Shown: positions 39,907 to 48,073 of the stretch, in pieces
Numbering within the stretch: position 1 is the stretch's first letter
Layout of the letters: every line of letters starts with the position of its first letter
NCBI RefSeq assembly: GCF_009664835.1
Contig: NZ_CP045929.1
Span: 620,001 to 684,000 of the forward strand
Direction: 5' to 3'
Source: Allosaccharopolyspora coralli
Lineage (GTDB): Bacteria; Actinomycetota; Actinomycetes; Mycobacteriales; Pseudonocardiaceae
Length of the DNA: 64,000 nucleotides
Translations under genes and position numbers: made by a program
Notes under the pieces: generated by a model
Database searches by the model: none
The model's input: the letters and a program-made list of their open reading frames with translations, nothing else
Told to the model about the DNA's origin: nothing

Positions 39907-41697
39907 ATGAGCAACCTGATCAACCTGGAATCCGTGCACTTCAGCCACGGAGTGAAACCGCTGCTGGACGGCGTGTCCCTCGGCATCGCCGCGTCGGACC
40001 GGATCGGGGTCGTCGGCCTCAACGGGGGTGGGAAGACGACGCTGCTGGAGGTGCTCTCCGGAACCGAGAAGCCGGACGAGGGCCGCGTCAGCCAGTCCCG
40101 TGATCTGCGGCTGGCTGTCGTCACGCAGCGCACCGAGCTGCCGGAAGCCTCGACGGTCCGCAACGCCGTGCTCGACCCGCACGGTTTCGACGCCGAGCAC
40201 GAGTGGGCGGCCGACCCGAAGGTGCGCTCGGTGCTGGGCGGGCTCGGCATGACCCGGCTGGGGCTGGACACGCCGGTGGAGAACTTCTCCGGTGGTGAGC
40301 GCCGTCGCGTGGCGCTCGCGGCGGCGCTGGTGCGGGAGCTGGACGTGCTCGTGCTCGACGAGCCGACGAACCACCTCGACGTCGAGGGCGTGCGGTGGCT
40401 GGCCGACCACCTGCTGGAACGCCGCTGCGCGTTGGTGATCGTCACCCACGACCGCTGGTTCCTGGACGCGGTCTGCAACCGCACGTGGGAGGTCGTCGAC
40501 GGCCGCGTCGAGCAGTACGAAGGCGGTTACGCGGACTGGGTGTACGCGAGAGCCGAACGTGCCCGACTCGCTCAGCAGGCCGAGGAGAAGCGCCGCAACC
40601 TCGCCCGGAAGGAGCTGGCGTGGTTGCAGCGCGGCGCGAAGGCCCGCACGTCGAAGCCGCGCTACCGGGTGGAGGCGGCCGAGGCCCTCATCTCCGACGT
40701 CCCGCCCGCGAGGGACACCGTCGAGCTGGTCAGCTTCGCCCGGCGGCGTCTCGGCAAGACGGTGATCGAGCTGGAGGACGTCGACCTGAGCATCGGCGAC
40801 CGCGCGCTGCTCAACGGTGTGACCTGGCGGATCGGCCCGGGTGACCGAGTGGGCGTGGTCGGCGTGAACGGCTCCGGGAAGACGACGCTGCTGAACCTGC
40901 TCGCCGGTGAGCGGGGACCGGACGCCGGACGCCGGATCGAGGGCAAGACGGTACGTCTCGCGCACCTGAGCCAGGAGCTGCACGATCTGCCGGGGAACTG
41001 GCGGGTGCTGGAGGCGATCGAGGACGTCGCCGAGCGGGTCACGTTGGGCAAGTACGAGCTGACGGCGTCCCAACTGGGGGAGAAGTTCGGGTTCGGCAAG
41101 GGCAGGCAATGGACGTCGGTCGCCGATCTCTCCGGTGGGGAGAAGCGGCGACTGCAGCTGGCGCGGCTGCTGATGGCCGAGCCGAACGTGCTGGTGCTCG
41201 ACGAGCCCACGAACGACCTCGACATCGACACGTTGCAGCAGCTGGAAGACCTGCTGGACACCTGGCCGGGCACGCTCGTGGTCGTCTCGCACGACCGGTA
41301 CCTGGTGGAGCGGGTGTGTGACACGGTGGTGGCGCTGTTCGGTGACGGCCGCGTGACGGATTTGCCCGGTGGGATCGACGAGTATCTGACGCGACGCCTG
41401 TCCCTGCTGGAAGCCGAGTCGGGTTCGCTCGGCAAGCAGGCGGGCGGGGTCGCTGCGAAGGCATCGGAGCAGGGCTTGTCCGGTGCTCAGGAACGGGCCG
41501 CTCGCAAGGAACTGTCCAAACTCGAACGGCAGCTCGACAAGATCGGCAAACGAGAGGACGACATGCACGTGCGTCTCGCGGAGGCGGCGACCGAACCGGA
41601 ACGTCTCCAGGAGCTCAACGCGGATCTTCGCGCCTTGCAGAGCGAGAAGGACGACCTCGAGACGCGGTGGATGGAGCTCGCCGACCAGCTGGACTGA
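39907..41697 (+). CDS. ABC-F family ATP-binding protein (Uup-like)
   Basis: 596 residues, soluble, with two ABC modules: Walker A GLNGGGKTT and GVNGSGKTT, signatures FSGGERRRVALAAAL and LSGGEKRRLQLARLL, Walker B VLVLDEPTNHLD and VLVLDEPTNDLD. A charged linker lies between them (RLAQQAEEKRRNLARKELAW) and a C-terminal coiled coil at about 535-596. The organisation without membrane domains is ABC-F. Members act on the ribosome (translation factors, antibiotic resistance) or, like Uup, in assembly or DNA stability. The long coiled coil points to the Uup group. Start MSNLINLESVHFSHG with AAAGGA upstream. A long antisense frame here is a shadow. Confidence 0.93.
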   Translation: MSNLINLESVHFSHGVKPLLDGVSLGIAASDRIGVVGLNGGGKTTLLEVLSGTEKPDEGRVSQSRDLRLAVVTQRTELPEASTVRNAVLDPHGFDAEHEWAADPKVRSVLGGLGMTRLGLDTPVENFSGGERRRVALAAALVRELDVLVLDEPTNHLDVEGVRWLADHLLERRCALVIVTHDRWFLDAVCNRTWEVVDGRVEQYEGGYADWVYARAERARLAQQAEEKRRNLARKELAWLQRGAKARTSKPRYRVEAAEALISDVPPARDTVELVSFARRRLGKTVIELEDVDLSIGDRALLNGVTWRIGPGDRVGVVGVNGSGKTTLLNLLAGERGPDAGRRIEGKTVRLAHLSQELHDLPGNWRVLEAIEDVAERVTLGKYELTASQLGEKFGFGKGRQWTSVADLSGGEKRRLQLARLLMAEPNVLVLDEPTNDLDIDTLQQLEDLLDTWPGTLVVVSHDRYLVERVCDTVVALFGDGRVTDLPGGIDEYLTRRLSLLEAESGSLGKQAGGVAAKASEQGLSGAQERAARKELSKLERQLDKIGKREDDMHVRLAEAATEPERLQELNADLRALQSEKDDLETRWMELADQLD

Positions 41698-41734
41698 CGG
41701 CTCGGCGCTTGGCTGGTGGAGTCCATCGAGGACT

Positions 41735-41815
41735 GAGAAAGCATTGTGGAACTGGCAGTTGTGCCCGTAGGGCACGCCTCTCACGTACTCAGCCTGAGCA
41801 GGGTGAAACGCTCCG
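41735..41815. repeat. Repeat family A, partial copy
   Basis: GCATTGTGGAACTGGCAGTT, then GTGCCCGTAGGGCAC and CAGCCTGAGCAGGGTGAAACG correspond to the left third of the full copies. The rest is replaced by the promoter of the next gene. Confidence 0.65.
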
Positions 41816-41856
41816 ACGCACCCGCCCCGCGGCCGTGAAATGTGACCCAGTGCACG

Positions 41857-41862
41857 TAGGCT
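41857..41862 (+). promoter_or_regulatory. -10 element (TAGGCT) of the acyl-AMP ligase gene
   Basis: TAGGCT ends 6 nt before the GTG at 41869. This spacing, shared by other genes here, is the reason to choose GTG 41869 rather than GTG 41863, which would be upstream of the predicted mRNA start. Confidence 0.6.
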
Positions 41863-41868
41863 GTGTGG

Positions 41869-43527
41869 GTGAGCCTTTTCGTGGACGCACTCGTCGCGGC
41901 GGCGCGGGACAACGAGGGAGCCGGAGCGCGCGGCCTGACCACCGGCGAGCCTGCCGAGCCGCGCCGACGCACGTGGGGACAGGTCCACGCCGAAGCTCGC
42001 GCGTTCGCGGGCGCTCTGCGCGACGGGCAGCCGCGGGTGCGTCCCGGCGACGCAGTCGCCGTTCTCGCCGCCGACCCCGCGTTGGTCGCCCCGGCCGTGC
42101 AGGCGGTGTGGCTGGCGGGAGGCAGCGTCACGATGCTGCACCAGCCCACGCCGCGCACCGACTTGAATCGCTGGGCCGCCGACACGCTGCGGGTGCTCGA
42201 CATGGTCGACGCGCGGCTGGTGTTGCTCGGGCCGCCGTTCGACGACGTCGCGCCGGTCCTCGACGAACACGACGTCGCCTACCGGCAGCTCACCGAACTC
42301 GGCGGTGGCGAGCCGTTGCCCGTGCCTGTTCCCGCGGAGGCGGACACGACAGCGCTGCTCCAGCTCACCAGCGGTTCGACCGCGGAGCCGAAGGCGGTAC
42401 ACATCACCCACGGCAACCTGCACGCGAACATGCTCGCGATGGTCGAGGCGGCACGGTTGCGCCCCGAGGAGGACGTCCTCGTGTCGTGGCTGCCGCTGTT
42501 CCACGACATGGGGATGGTGGGCTGTCTGACCGTGCCGATGGCTACCGGCCTGGAGACGGTCAAGGTCACTCCCGCGGACTTCCTCGCCGCACCGACGCTG
42601 TGGATGGAACTCGTCAGCTCACACGGCGCCACCGTGACCGCCGCACCGAACTTCGCCTACGCGATCACCGGACGTCGACTGTCCTCGATGGACGACGGCT
42701 CCCTCGACCTGTCGCGGCTGCGGTTCGCGCTCAACGGCGCCGAACCGATCGACCCGAAGGCCGTCGCCACGTTCACCGACGCCGGGGTCCGGTTCGGGCT
42801 CGACCCGAGTTGTGTGGTGTGCGCGTTCGGCATGGCCGAGGCGACGCTGGCCGTTTCGTTCGCCGACCTCGATCGCGGACTCGAGGTCGACACCGTCGAC
42901 GCGGAAGCGCTCGAACACCGGCGTGCGGCGGTCCCGGCCGAGCCCGGCTCGCGGTCCACCCGGCAGTTCCCGCTGCTCGGGAAAGGACTGCCCGGCATCG
43001 AGGTCTCCGCCGTCGACGACGAGGGCACGGTCCTGACCGAGCGGGAGGTGGGTGAACTGCGGATCCGGGGCGCGGCGGTGACTCCCGGCTACCTCACGGT
43101 GGACGGCCCGCTCGCCGCGCAGGACGACGAGGGCTGGCTGCTCACCGGCGACGACGGGTATCTCGCCGACGGGCAGGTCGTGATCTGCGGGCGCCGCAAG
43201 GACGTCATCATCATGGGCGGCCGGAACCTGTACCCGGTCGATGTCGAACGCGCCGCGGACGAGGTCGACGGTGTGCGGGCGGGCAACGCCGTGGCCGTCC
43301 GGATCGAGGCGGGCAGCAGGCGGGAGCGTTTCGCCGTGATCGTGGAATCCCGATCCGCTGGCGACGAGCAGGCCGATCGCGACCTTCGCAAGAACGTCGC
43401 CGCGAAGATCCTCGACGCGGTCGGGGCCCGGCCGTCGTCGGTGGTCGTGGTCGCGCCGGGCACGTTGCCGAAAACCCCGTCCGGCAAGCTCCAGCGCTCC
43501 GCCGCAGGAGACCTGCTCGACCGGTAG
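41869..43527 (+). CDS. Fatty-acyl-AMP ligase / acyl-CoA synthetase-like (Pks16-type)
   Basis: 552 residues. The adenylation motifs are LQLTSGSTAEPKAVHITHGNL (A3), VSWLPLFHDMGMVGC (FAAL/FadD type), LRFALNGAEPIDP and GDDGYLADGQVVICGRRKDVIIMGGRNLYPVDVER (A7-A8). KTPSGKLQRS supplies the catalytic Lys. It should activate an acyl chain to acyl-AMP. Position between ispE and pth equals pks16 (Rv1013) in M. tuberculosis. There is no carrier-protein domain, so the acceptor (CoA or a separate ACP) is open. Confidence 0.88.
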   Translation: MSLFVDALVAAARDNEGAGARGLTTGEPAEPRRRTWGQVHAEARAFAGALRDGQPRVRPGDAVAVLAADPALVAPAVQAVWLAGGSVTMLHQPTPRTDLNRWAADTLRVLDMVDARLVLLGPPFDDVAPVLDEHDVAYRQLTELGGGEPLPVPVPAEADTTALLQLTSGSTAEPKAVHITHGNLHANMLAMVEAARLRPEEDVLVSWLPLFHDMGMVGCLTVPMATGLETVKVTPADFLAAPTLWMELVSSHGATVTAAPNFAYAITGRRLSSMDDGSLDLSRLRFALNGAEPIDPKAVATFTDAGVRFGLDPSCVVCAFGMAEATLAVSFADLDRGLEVDTVDAEALEHRRAAVPAEPGSRSTRQFPLLGKGLPGIEVSAVDDEGTVLTEREVGELRIRGAAVTPGYLTVDGPLAAQDDEGWLLTGDDGYLADGQVVICGRRKDVIIMGGRNLYPVDVERAADEVDGVRAGNAVAVRIEAGSRRERFAVIVESRSAGDEQADRDLRKNVAAKILDAVGARPSSVVVVAPGTLPKTPSGKLQRSAAGDLLDR

Positions 43528-43537
43528 TCGGCCCCGG

Positions 43538-44119
43538 TCAGTGGAACCGGTTCTGCGCCGCCTCGAGCCCCTGCGCCGCCACCGCTTCCACGGCGTCCGC
43601 GCAGTGGTCGATGAACCAGCCCAACTCCTTGGACTCCGCCCGGGAGAAGTCCTTGAGCACGTAGTCTGCCGCGTCCATCCGGCCCGGCGGGCGGTCCACC
43701 CCGAACCGCACCCGCAGGTACTCCTTGGTTCCCAAGGACTTCGTCATCGAACGCAGGCCGTTGTGGCCGTTCTCGCCGCCGCCGCGCTTCAACCGCACGG
43801 TCCCGAACGGCAGATCCAGCTCGTCGTGCACCACGATCAGTTCCGTCGCGGGCACCTTGTAGAACTTCGCCACCGACGACACCGCGCCCCCGGAGAGGTT
43901 CATGAACGAGCGCGGCTTCGCCAACACCGCCCGGCACGGGCCGAGCCTGCCCTCCACGACCTCCGCACCCGACTTGTGCGCCTTGAACTTGCCGCCGACA
44001 CGAGCGGCGAGCTCGTCGAGAACGAGAAACCCGATGTTGTGCCGGTTGCCCTCGTAACGGGGACCGGGATTGCCCAGGCCCACGATCAGTGCGGGCCCGG
44101 CAGATTCGACAGCATTCAC
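43538..44119 (-). CDS. pth: Peptidyl-tRNA hydrolase
   Basis: 193 residues from the GTG at 44119, with AAGGA 9 nt upstream. [27 protein letters not shown] holds the catalytic His; [37 protein letters not shown] and [12 protein letters not shown] complete the family pattern. It releases peptides from stalled peptidyl-tRNA. A longer frame to 44395 runs through a repeat and was rejected. It is convergent with the ligase gene (10-bp gap) and downstream of rplY. Confidence 0.96.
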   Translation of the reverse strand: MNAVESAGPALIVGLGNPGPRYEGNRHNIGFLVLDELAARVGGKFKAHKSGAEVVEGRLGPCRAVLAKPRSFMNLSGGAVSSVAKFYKVPATELIVVHDELDLPFGTVRLKRGGGENGHNGLRSMTKSLGTKEYLRVRFGVDRPPGRMDAADYVLKDFSRAESKELGWFIDHCADAVEAVAAQGLEAAQNRFH

Positions 44120-44162
44120 GACGAAGGTTCCTTGAATGTCTGAACAAAAGGTCTTGCGTGGT

Positions 44163-44392
44163 GGGTTGGGTGGCGGAACCTCAGCGCGCTCCTCGCTGCG
44201 GGATCGATTTCTTGAGTAGCGGCCTACGCGGCGAAATCGCTGTCCTCGCGAGGAGAGCGCTGAGAACCCGCCGGTGGTCCGGCTGCGTACGTGGTGACGG
44301 CTCAGCGGCTCCGCCGCTGACAAGACACGAGTCTGCCCGGCGGCGTACGCAGGCCCGCCACTCCACCACCAACGCAGATCAACCTGGGTGTC
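44163..44392. repeat. Repeat family B, longest copy
   Basis: About 230 bp. GGCGGAACCTCAGCGCGCTCC pairs with GGAGAGCGCTGAGAACCCGCC, enclosing an inner stem GATTTC / GAAATC. A second part with CAGCGG-CTC-CGCCGCTG and GCGTACG repeats leads to the end CCACCAACGCAGATCA. The first 125 bp are about 96% identical to 54151-54283. It lies between pth and rplY; no ORF in it is credible. Confidence 0.8.
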
Positions 44393-44476
44393 CACCGAGA
44401 TTTCCCCGGAGAGACGTACGGCGCGCCGCCCGTGTGGGGCGACGCGCCGCGGCAGGCTGTGCCCGACGTCGCGGGG

Positions 44477-45124
44477 TCAGGACTCCTCGGTCTCCCCGGC
44501 GGACTCGGTCTCCGAGTCGGACTCGTCCTCGACGACGCCGGCACCCTCGGTGTCGATCTCCGACTCCATCTCGGCCTCGGTCGGTGCCTCGGTGACGTTG
44601 ACGACCAGCGCCTCCGGGTCCGCCTGCAGCTCGGTGCCGCGCGGCAGGACCACCTGGGAGGCGACGAACTGCGTACCCGACTCGGCACCGTCGATGGAGA
44701 TCTCGACCTGCTCCGGGATGTGCAGCGCCTCGGCCTCGACCTGGATCTCGGTGAGCTCCTGGGTGACCAGGGTGCCGGGCGCGGCGTCGCCGTTGACGAC
44801 GACCGGCACGTCGACCGTGACCTTCTCGCCGCGGCGGACCAGCAGCAGGTCGACGTGCTCGATGTAGTTCTTGATCGGGTGCGCGGTGACGGTCTTGGTC
44901 AGCGCGAGTTCCTTGCCGGAACCCGACACGTCCAGCGTCAAGACGGCGTTCTGGCCGTTCTCACGAAGCGCACGGGCGAACTCGACGGTCGGCAGCGACA
45001 GGTGCTTCGGGTCGGAACCGTGGCCGTACAGGACCGCGGGGATCTTGCCCGCGCGGCGGGTGCGGCGTGCGGCACCCTTTCCGAACTCGGTGCGCGGTTC
45101 GACGGAAAGACGTACCTCGGACAC
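44477..45124 (-). CDS. rplY: 50S ribosomal protein L25 / general stress protein Ctc
   Basis: 215 residues. The L25 5S-rRNA-binding domain is residues 1-95 ([51 protein letters not shown]). The TL5/Ctc C-terminal beta domain follows (about 100-185, [38 protein letters not shown]), then an acidic tail rich in Glu/Asp/Ser. It binds 5S rRNA in the large subunit. Its position next to pth is conserved. The start ATG at 45124 is preceded by GAGGAGTAG. Confidence 0.96.
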   Translation of the reverse strand: MSEVRLSVEPRTEFGKGAARRTRRAGKIPAVLYGHGSDPKHLSLPTVEFARALRENGQNAVLTLDVSGSGKELALTKTVTAHPIKNYIEHVDLLLVRRGEKVTVDVPVVVNGDAAPGTLVTQELTEIQVEAEALHIPEQVEISIDGAESGTQFVASQVVLPRGTELQADPEALVVNVTEAPTEAEMESEIDTEGAGVVEDESDSETESAGETEES

Positions 45125-45336
45125 GGTGCTCTACTCCTCGTGACGGGCGAATACGTGGCTGGGCGGCTCGGCGAACGGCGGCGGGGCGCGACTGGTGAGA
45201 GCGACAGCGACGGTCGGCCAGGCCACGCGACACGAACGTGTCGCGGCGCCGACAGCAGTCGGCTGCACCTGCCGCCGCGTCGATCACGCCGGCTCCGCGA
45301 ACCGGCCTCGCCGAGGCAACCCGAATAGTTTAGAGG

Positions 45337-45395
45337 GCGCGCGGATTGATCTGTGTTGGGGGTTGCGTGGCGGAACCTCACTCCACGGCTGGCCA
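45337..45395. repeat. Repeat family B, terminal fragment
   Basis: GCGCGCGGATTGATCTGTGT then GGGGGTTGCGTGGCGGAACCTCA is the same end as in the 44163, 39722 and 25985 copies in reverse orientation. The remaining 45125-45554 gap contains no gene. Confidence 0.6.
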
Positions 45396-45541
45396 GCATG
45401 CGCAGGCGGTGGACACGCCCTCGGGGCGGGATGCTCGACCGACCCCGGATGACGAGAGCCGAGCTGGGGTGCACCCGTCGTGCGCTCGGCGAACAATCAC
45501 GGTTCGGTACCGCACCCTGGGCAGTGCGGATCACACCGGAT

Positions 45542-45547
45542 TACCTT
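45542..45547 (+). promoter_or_regulatory. -10 element (TACCTT) of the Nramp-family gene
   Basis: TACCTT ends 7 nt before the ATG at 45555, consistent with a leaderless start. Confidence 0.5.
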
Positions 45548-45554
45548 GTCGTGC

Positions 45555-46850
45555 ATGTCGACGGACGTGACCTCCGCGCAAGACGCCCCGCGCCCGACCT
45601 GGCGGGCACGGGTGAGACAGATCGGCCCCGGGATCATGGCCGCCGCCACCGGTGTGGGCGCCGGCGACCTCGTGGCGACGATGGTCGCGGGATCGCGCTA
45701 CGGGTACGCGCTGTTCTGGGCGGTCATCCTCGGGACCGTCTTCAAGCTCGCGCTCGGTGAGGCCGTCGGTCGATGGCACCTCGGTTCCAACCGCACGATG
45801 CTCTCCGGGTGGCGAACCATCGGCCGTTGGATCATGGCCTACTTCGGCCTCTACATCGTCGTCTGGGGCTTCATCTACGGCGCCACCGCGATGTCGGCCT
45901 CGGCGTTGCCGCTCAACGCGCTGTTCCCGGTACTCGGTGTCGAGTACTGGGGGATCCTCTGCGGGCTCGCCGGGTTCGGCATCGTCTGGTTCGGGCGCTA
46001 CGGCGTGCTCGAGAAGATCATGACCGCGCTCGTCGGAGTCATGTTCGTGACCGTGGTCGGCACCGCGATCCTCGTCGGCCCGAACTTCGCCGCGCTCGGT
46101 GCCGGAATGGTGCCCACGCTGCCGGACGGCTCCGTGGCCTACGTACTCGGCTTGATGGGCGGCGTCGGCGGAACCATCACGATGGCCGCCTATGGGTACT
46201 GGACGTTCGCCAAGGGGTGGCGCGCGCCGTCGTGGATCCCGTTCATGCGCACCGACAACGCGGTCGGCTACATCACCACGGGCATCTTCGTCATCGCGAT
46301 GCTCGTCGTCGGGTCCGAGATGCTGCGGGGGCAGGCCCTCGTCGAGGGCGACACCGGACTGCTCATGCTCGGCGACGGGCTGGCCGCCGACTACGGCGAG
46401 TGGGCGCGGATCCCGTTCCTCGTCGGGTTCTTCTCCGTCGCGTTCAGTTCCGTCATCGGCGTGTGGAACGGCGTGAGCCTGCTGTTCGCCGACTGGTGGC
46501 GCACGTGGAACCTGCCGAAGGACGCCCCGCCGGAGTCCGCGGGCGACTACGACCAGAAGGCCGGGCAGGCCAGCACCTCCTACCGGGTTTACCTGCTGTG
46601 GCTGACGTTCCCGCCGATGTTCCTGCTCTTCCTCGGCAAGCCGTTCCAGCTGACGATCGTCTACGGGGTGCTCGGGGCGCTGTTCATGCCGTTCCTGGCG
46701 GGAACCCTGCTCTACCTGCTCAACTCGAAGACGTTGATGCCCGCCGCGCACCGCTCACGGTGGCTGTCGAACACGCTGCTCGTGCTGTGCCTGGCGCTGT
46801 TCGTCTACGTCGCAGGCACCGAGATCGTGGACGCCGTCTCAGGCGACTGA
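45555..46850 (+). CDS. Divergent Nramp-family transporter
   Basis: 431 residues with about 11 membrane helices of the Nramp/APC fold: IGPGIMAAATGVGAGDLVATMVAGSRYG (TM1), MGGVGGTITMAAYGYWTFAKGW (TM6). The canonical metal-binding TM1 motif DPGN reads GVGAGDL here, and the TM6 MPH motif reads MAAYGYW. It therefore belongs to a branch that need not carry Mn or Fe; the substrate is unknown. The start at 45555 is favoured by the -10 seven bases upstream, and the extra N-terminal frame from 45480 was discarded. It ends in a block of family C hairpins convergent with prs. Confidence 0.82.
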   Translation: MSTDVTSAQDAPRPTWRARVRQIGPGIMAAATGVGAGDLVATMVAGSRYGYALFWAVILGTVFKLALGEAVGRWHLGSNRTMLSGWRTIGRWIMAYFGLYIVVWGFIYGATAMSASALPLNALFPVLGVEYWGILCGLAGFGIVWFGRYGVLEKIMTALVGVMFVTVVGTAILVGPNFAALGAGMVPTLPDGSVAYVLGLMGGVGGTITMAAYGYWTFAKGWRAPSWIPFMRTDNAVGYITTGIFVIAMLVVGSEMLRGQALVEGDTGLLMLGDGLAADYGEWARIPFLVGFFSVAFSSVIGVWNGVSLLFADWWRTWNLPKDAPPESAGDYDQKAGQASTSYRVYLLWLTFPPMFLLFLGKPFQLTIVYGVLGALFMPFLAGTLLYLLNSKTLMPAAHRSRWLSNTLLVLCLALFVYVAGTEIVDAVSGD

Positions 46851-46859
46851 CCCGTTTGG

Positions 46860-47005
46860 GGCGAACGGCACCTTCGCCTCGTGAGACGGAGCGAACGGCA
46901 CTTTCGCCTCGTGAGACGGGGCGAGAGTGCCGTTCGCTCCGTAAGAGCGTGTGGTGCGAACGGCACCTTCGCCTCGTCTGGTGGTGCGAGAGTGCCGTTC
47001 GCCTC
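46860..47005. repeat. Cluster of family C repeats (two hairpins and an extra half)
   Basis: GCGAACGGCAC(C/T)TTCGCCTC occurs at 46861, 46891 and 46957. The complement GCGAGAGTGCCGTTCGC(T/C) occurs at 46921 and 46986. The middle and last units pair into hairpins and the first is an orphan half, which suggests duplication of the element at one site. Confidence 0.8.
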
Positions 47006-47020
47006 AGGGGCAGGAATGAC

Positions 47021-47050
47021 GAAGGGCCCAGGGATCTCCCTGGGCCCTTC
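47021..47050. terminator. Bidirectional terminator between the Nramp gene and prs
   Basis: GAAGGGCCCAGGGA and TCCCTGGGCCCTTC form a perfect 14-bp stem with a 2-nt loop, 14 bp from the prs stop codon. As DNA it is a perfect palindrome. Confidence 0.8.
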
Positions 47051-47064
47051 GTCGTGAAGCTCGG

Positions 47065-48051
47065 TCAGGCTTGGCCGTCGAAGAGGCTCGTCACCGAGCC
47101 GTCCTCGAACACCTGCTGGACGGCCTGCGCGACCAGCGGCGCGATCGACAACACGTGCAGATTCGCGAACCGGTGCTCATCCGGGATCGGCAGCGTGTTG
47201 GTCAGCACGACCTCCTTGGCACCGCAGTTCTCCAACCGCTCCGCCGCGGGACCGGACAGCACCGCGTGCGTGGCCGCGATGATGACGTCCTTCGCACCCG
47301 CCTCGAGCAGCTGCTCGGTCGCCTTGGTGATCGTGCCGCCGGTGTCGATCATGTCGTCGACGAGGATGCACAGCCGTCCCTCGACGTCACCGACCACGCG
47401 GTTGGCGACGACCTGGTTCGGCTTGCTGGGGTCCCGGGTCTTGTGGATGAACGCCAGCGGCGTGCCCCCGAGATCGTCGGCCCACTTCTCGGCGACGCGC
47501 ACCCGGCCGGAGTCCGGCGAGACCACGGTGATCCGCTCGTCCTCGTAGGTGTCCCGGATGTAGCCCGCCAGCATCTTCTGCGCGAACAGGTGGTCCACCG
47601 GGCCGTCGAAGAAACCCTGGATCTGGTCGGTGTGCAGGTCGATCGTCATGATCCGGTCCGCACCCGCCGTCTTGAACAGGTCGGCGATCAGCCGCGCCGA
47701 GATCGGCTCGCGGCCCTTGTGCTTCTTGTCCTGCCGAGCGTAGCCGTAGAACGGGAGAACGGCGGTGATCCGCTTGGCGCTGGCCCGCTTCAACGCGTCG
47801 ATCATGACGAGCTGTTCCATGATCCCGTCGTTGAGCGGGGCACAGTGCGACTGCACGACGAAGGCGTCGCAGCCGCGCACGGACTCGTCGTAGCGCACGA
47901 AGATCTCGCCGTTGGCGAACTTGTAGGCCGCCTGCGGAGTGACGGTGACGTCGAGCTCCTTGGCGACTTCCTCGGCGAGTTCCGGGTGACTGGTACCCGA
48001 GAAGAGCTTGAGGCTCTTCTTCGGAGTCGCAGACATGGCGCTCACGGTCAT
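47065..48051 (-). CDS. prs: Ribose-phosphate pyrophosphokinase
   Basis: 328 residues. LKLFSGTSHPELAEEVAKEL, FANGEIFVRYDESVRGCDAF, PFYGYARQDKKHKGREPISARL (ATP flexible loop), TVDLHTDQIQGFF-like MTIDLHTDQIQGFF, and the PRPP loop CILVDDMIDTGGTITKA are all family hallmarks. It makes PRPP from ribose-5-phosphate and ATP. The ATG at 48051 has GGGAGG 4 nt upstream; ATG 48036 is an alternative. It follows glmU by 22 bp, so the two form an operon as in mycobacteria. Confidence 0.96.
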   Translation of the reverse strand: MTVSAMSATPKKSLKLFSGTSHPELAEEVAKELDVTVTPQAAYKFANGEIFVRYDESVRGCDAFVVQSHCAPLNDGIMEQLVMIDALKRASAKRITAVLPFYGYARQDKKHKGREPISARLIADLFKTAGADRIMTIDLHTDQIQGFFDGPVDHLFAQKMLAGYIRDTYEDERITVVSPDSGRVRVAEKWADDLGGTPLAFIHKTRDPSKPNQVVANRVVGDVEGRLCILVDDMIDTGGTITKATEQLLEAGAKDVIIAATHAVLSGPAAERLENCGAKEVVLTNTLPIPDEHRFANLHVLSIAPLVAQAVQQVFEDGSVTSLFDGQA

Positions 48052-48073
48052 CGTCCCTCCCGTTTGACGCCGG

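Noticed and set aside
39829-42504. 891-codon open frame on the minus strand
   Set aside because: It is antisense to the ABC-F gene and the acyl-AMP ligase gene, both with full motifs; long antisense frames are expected in high-GC DNA.
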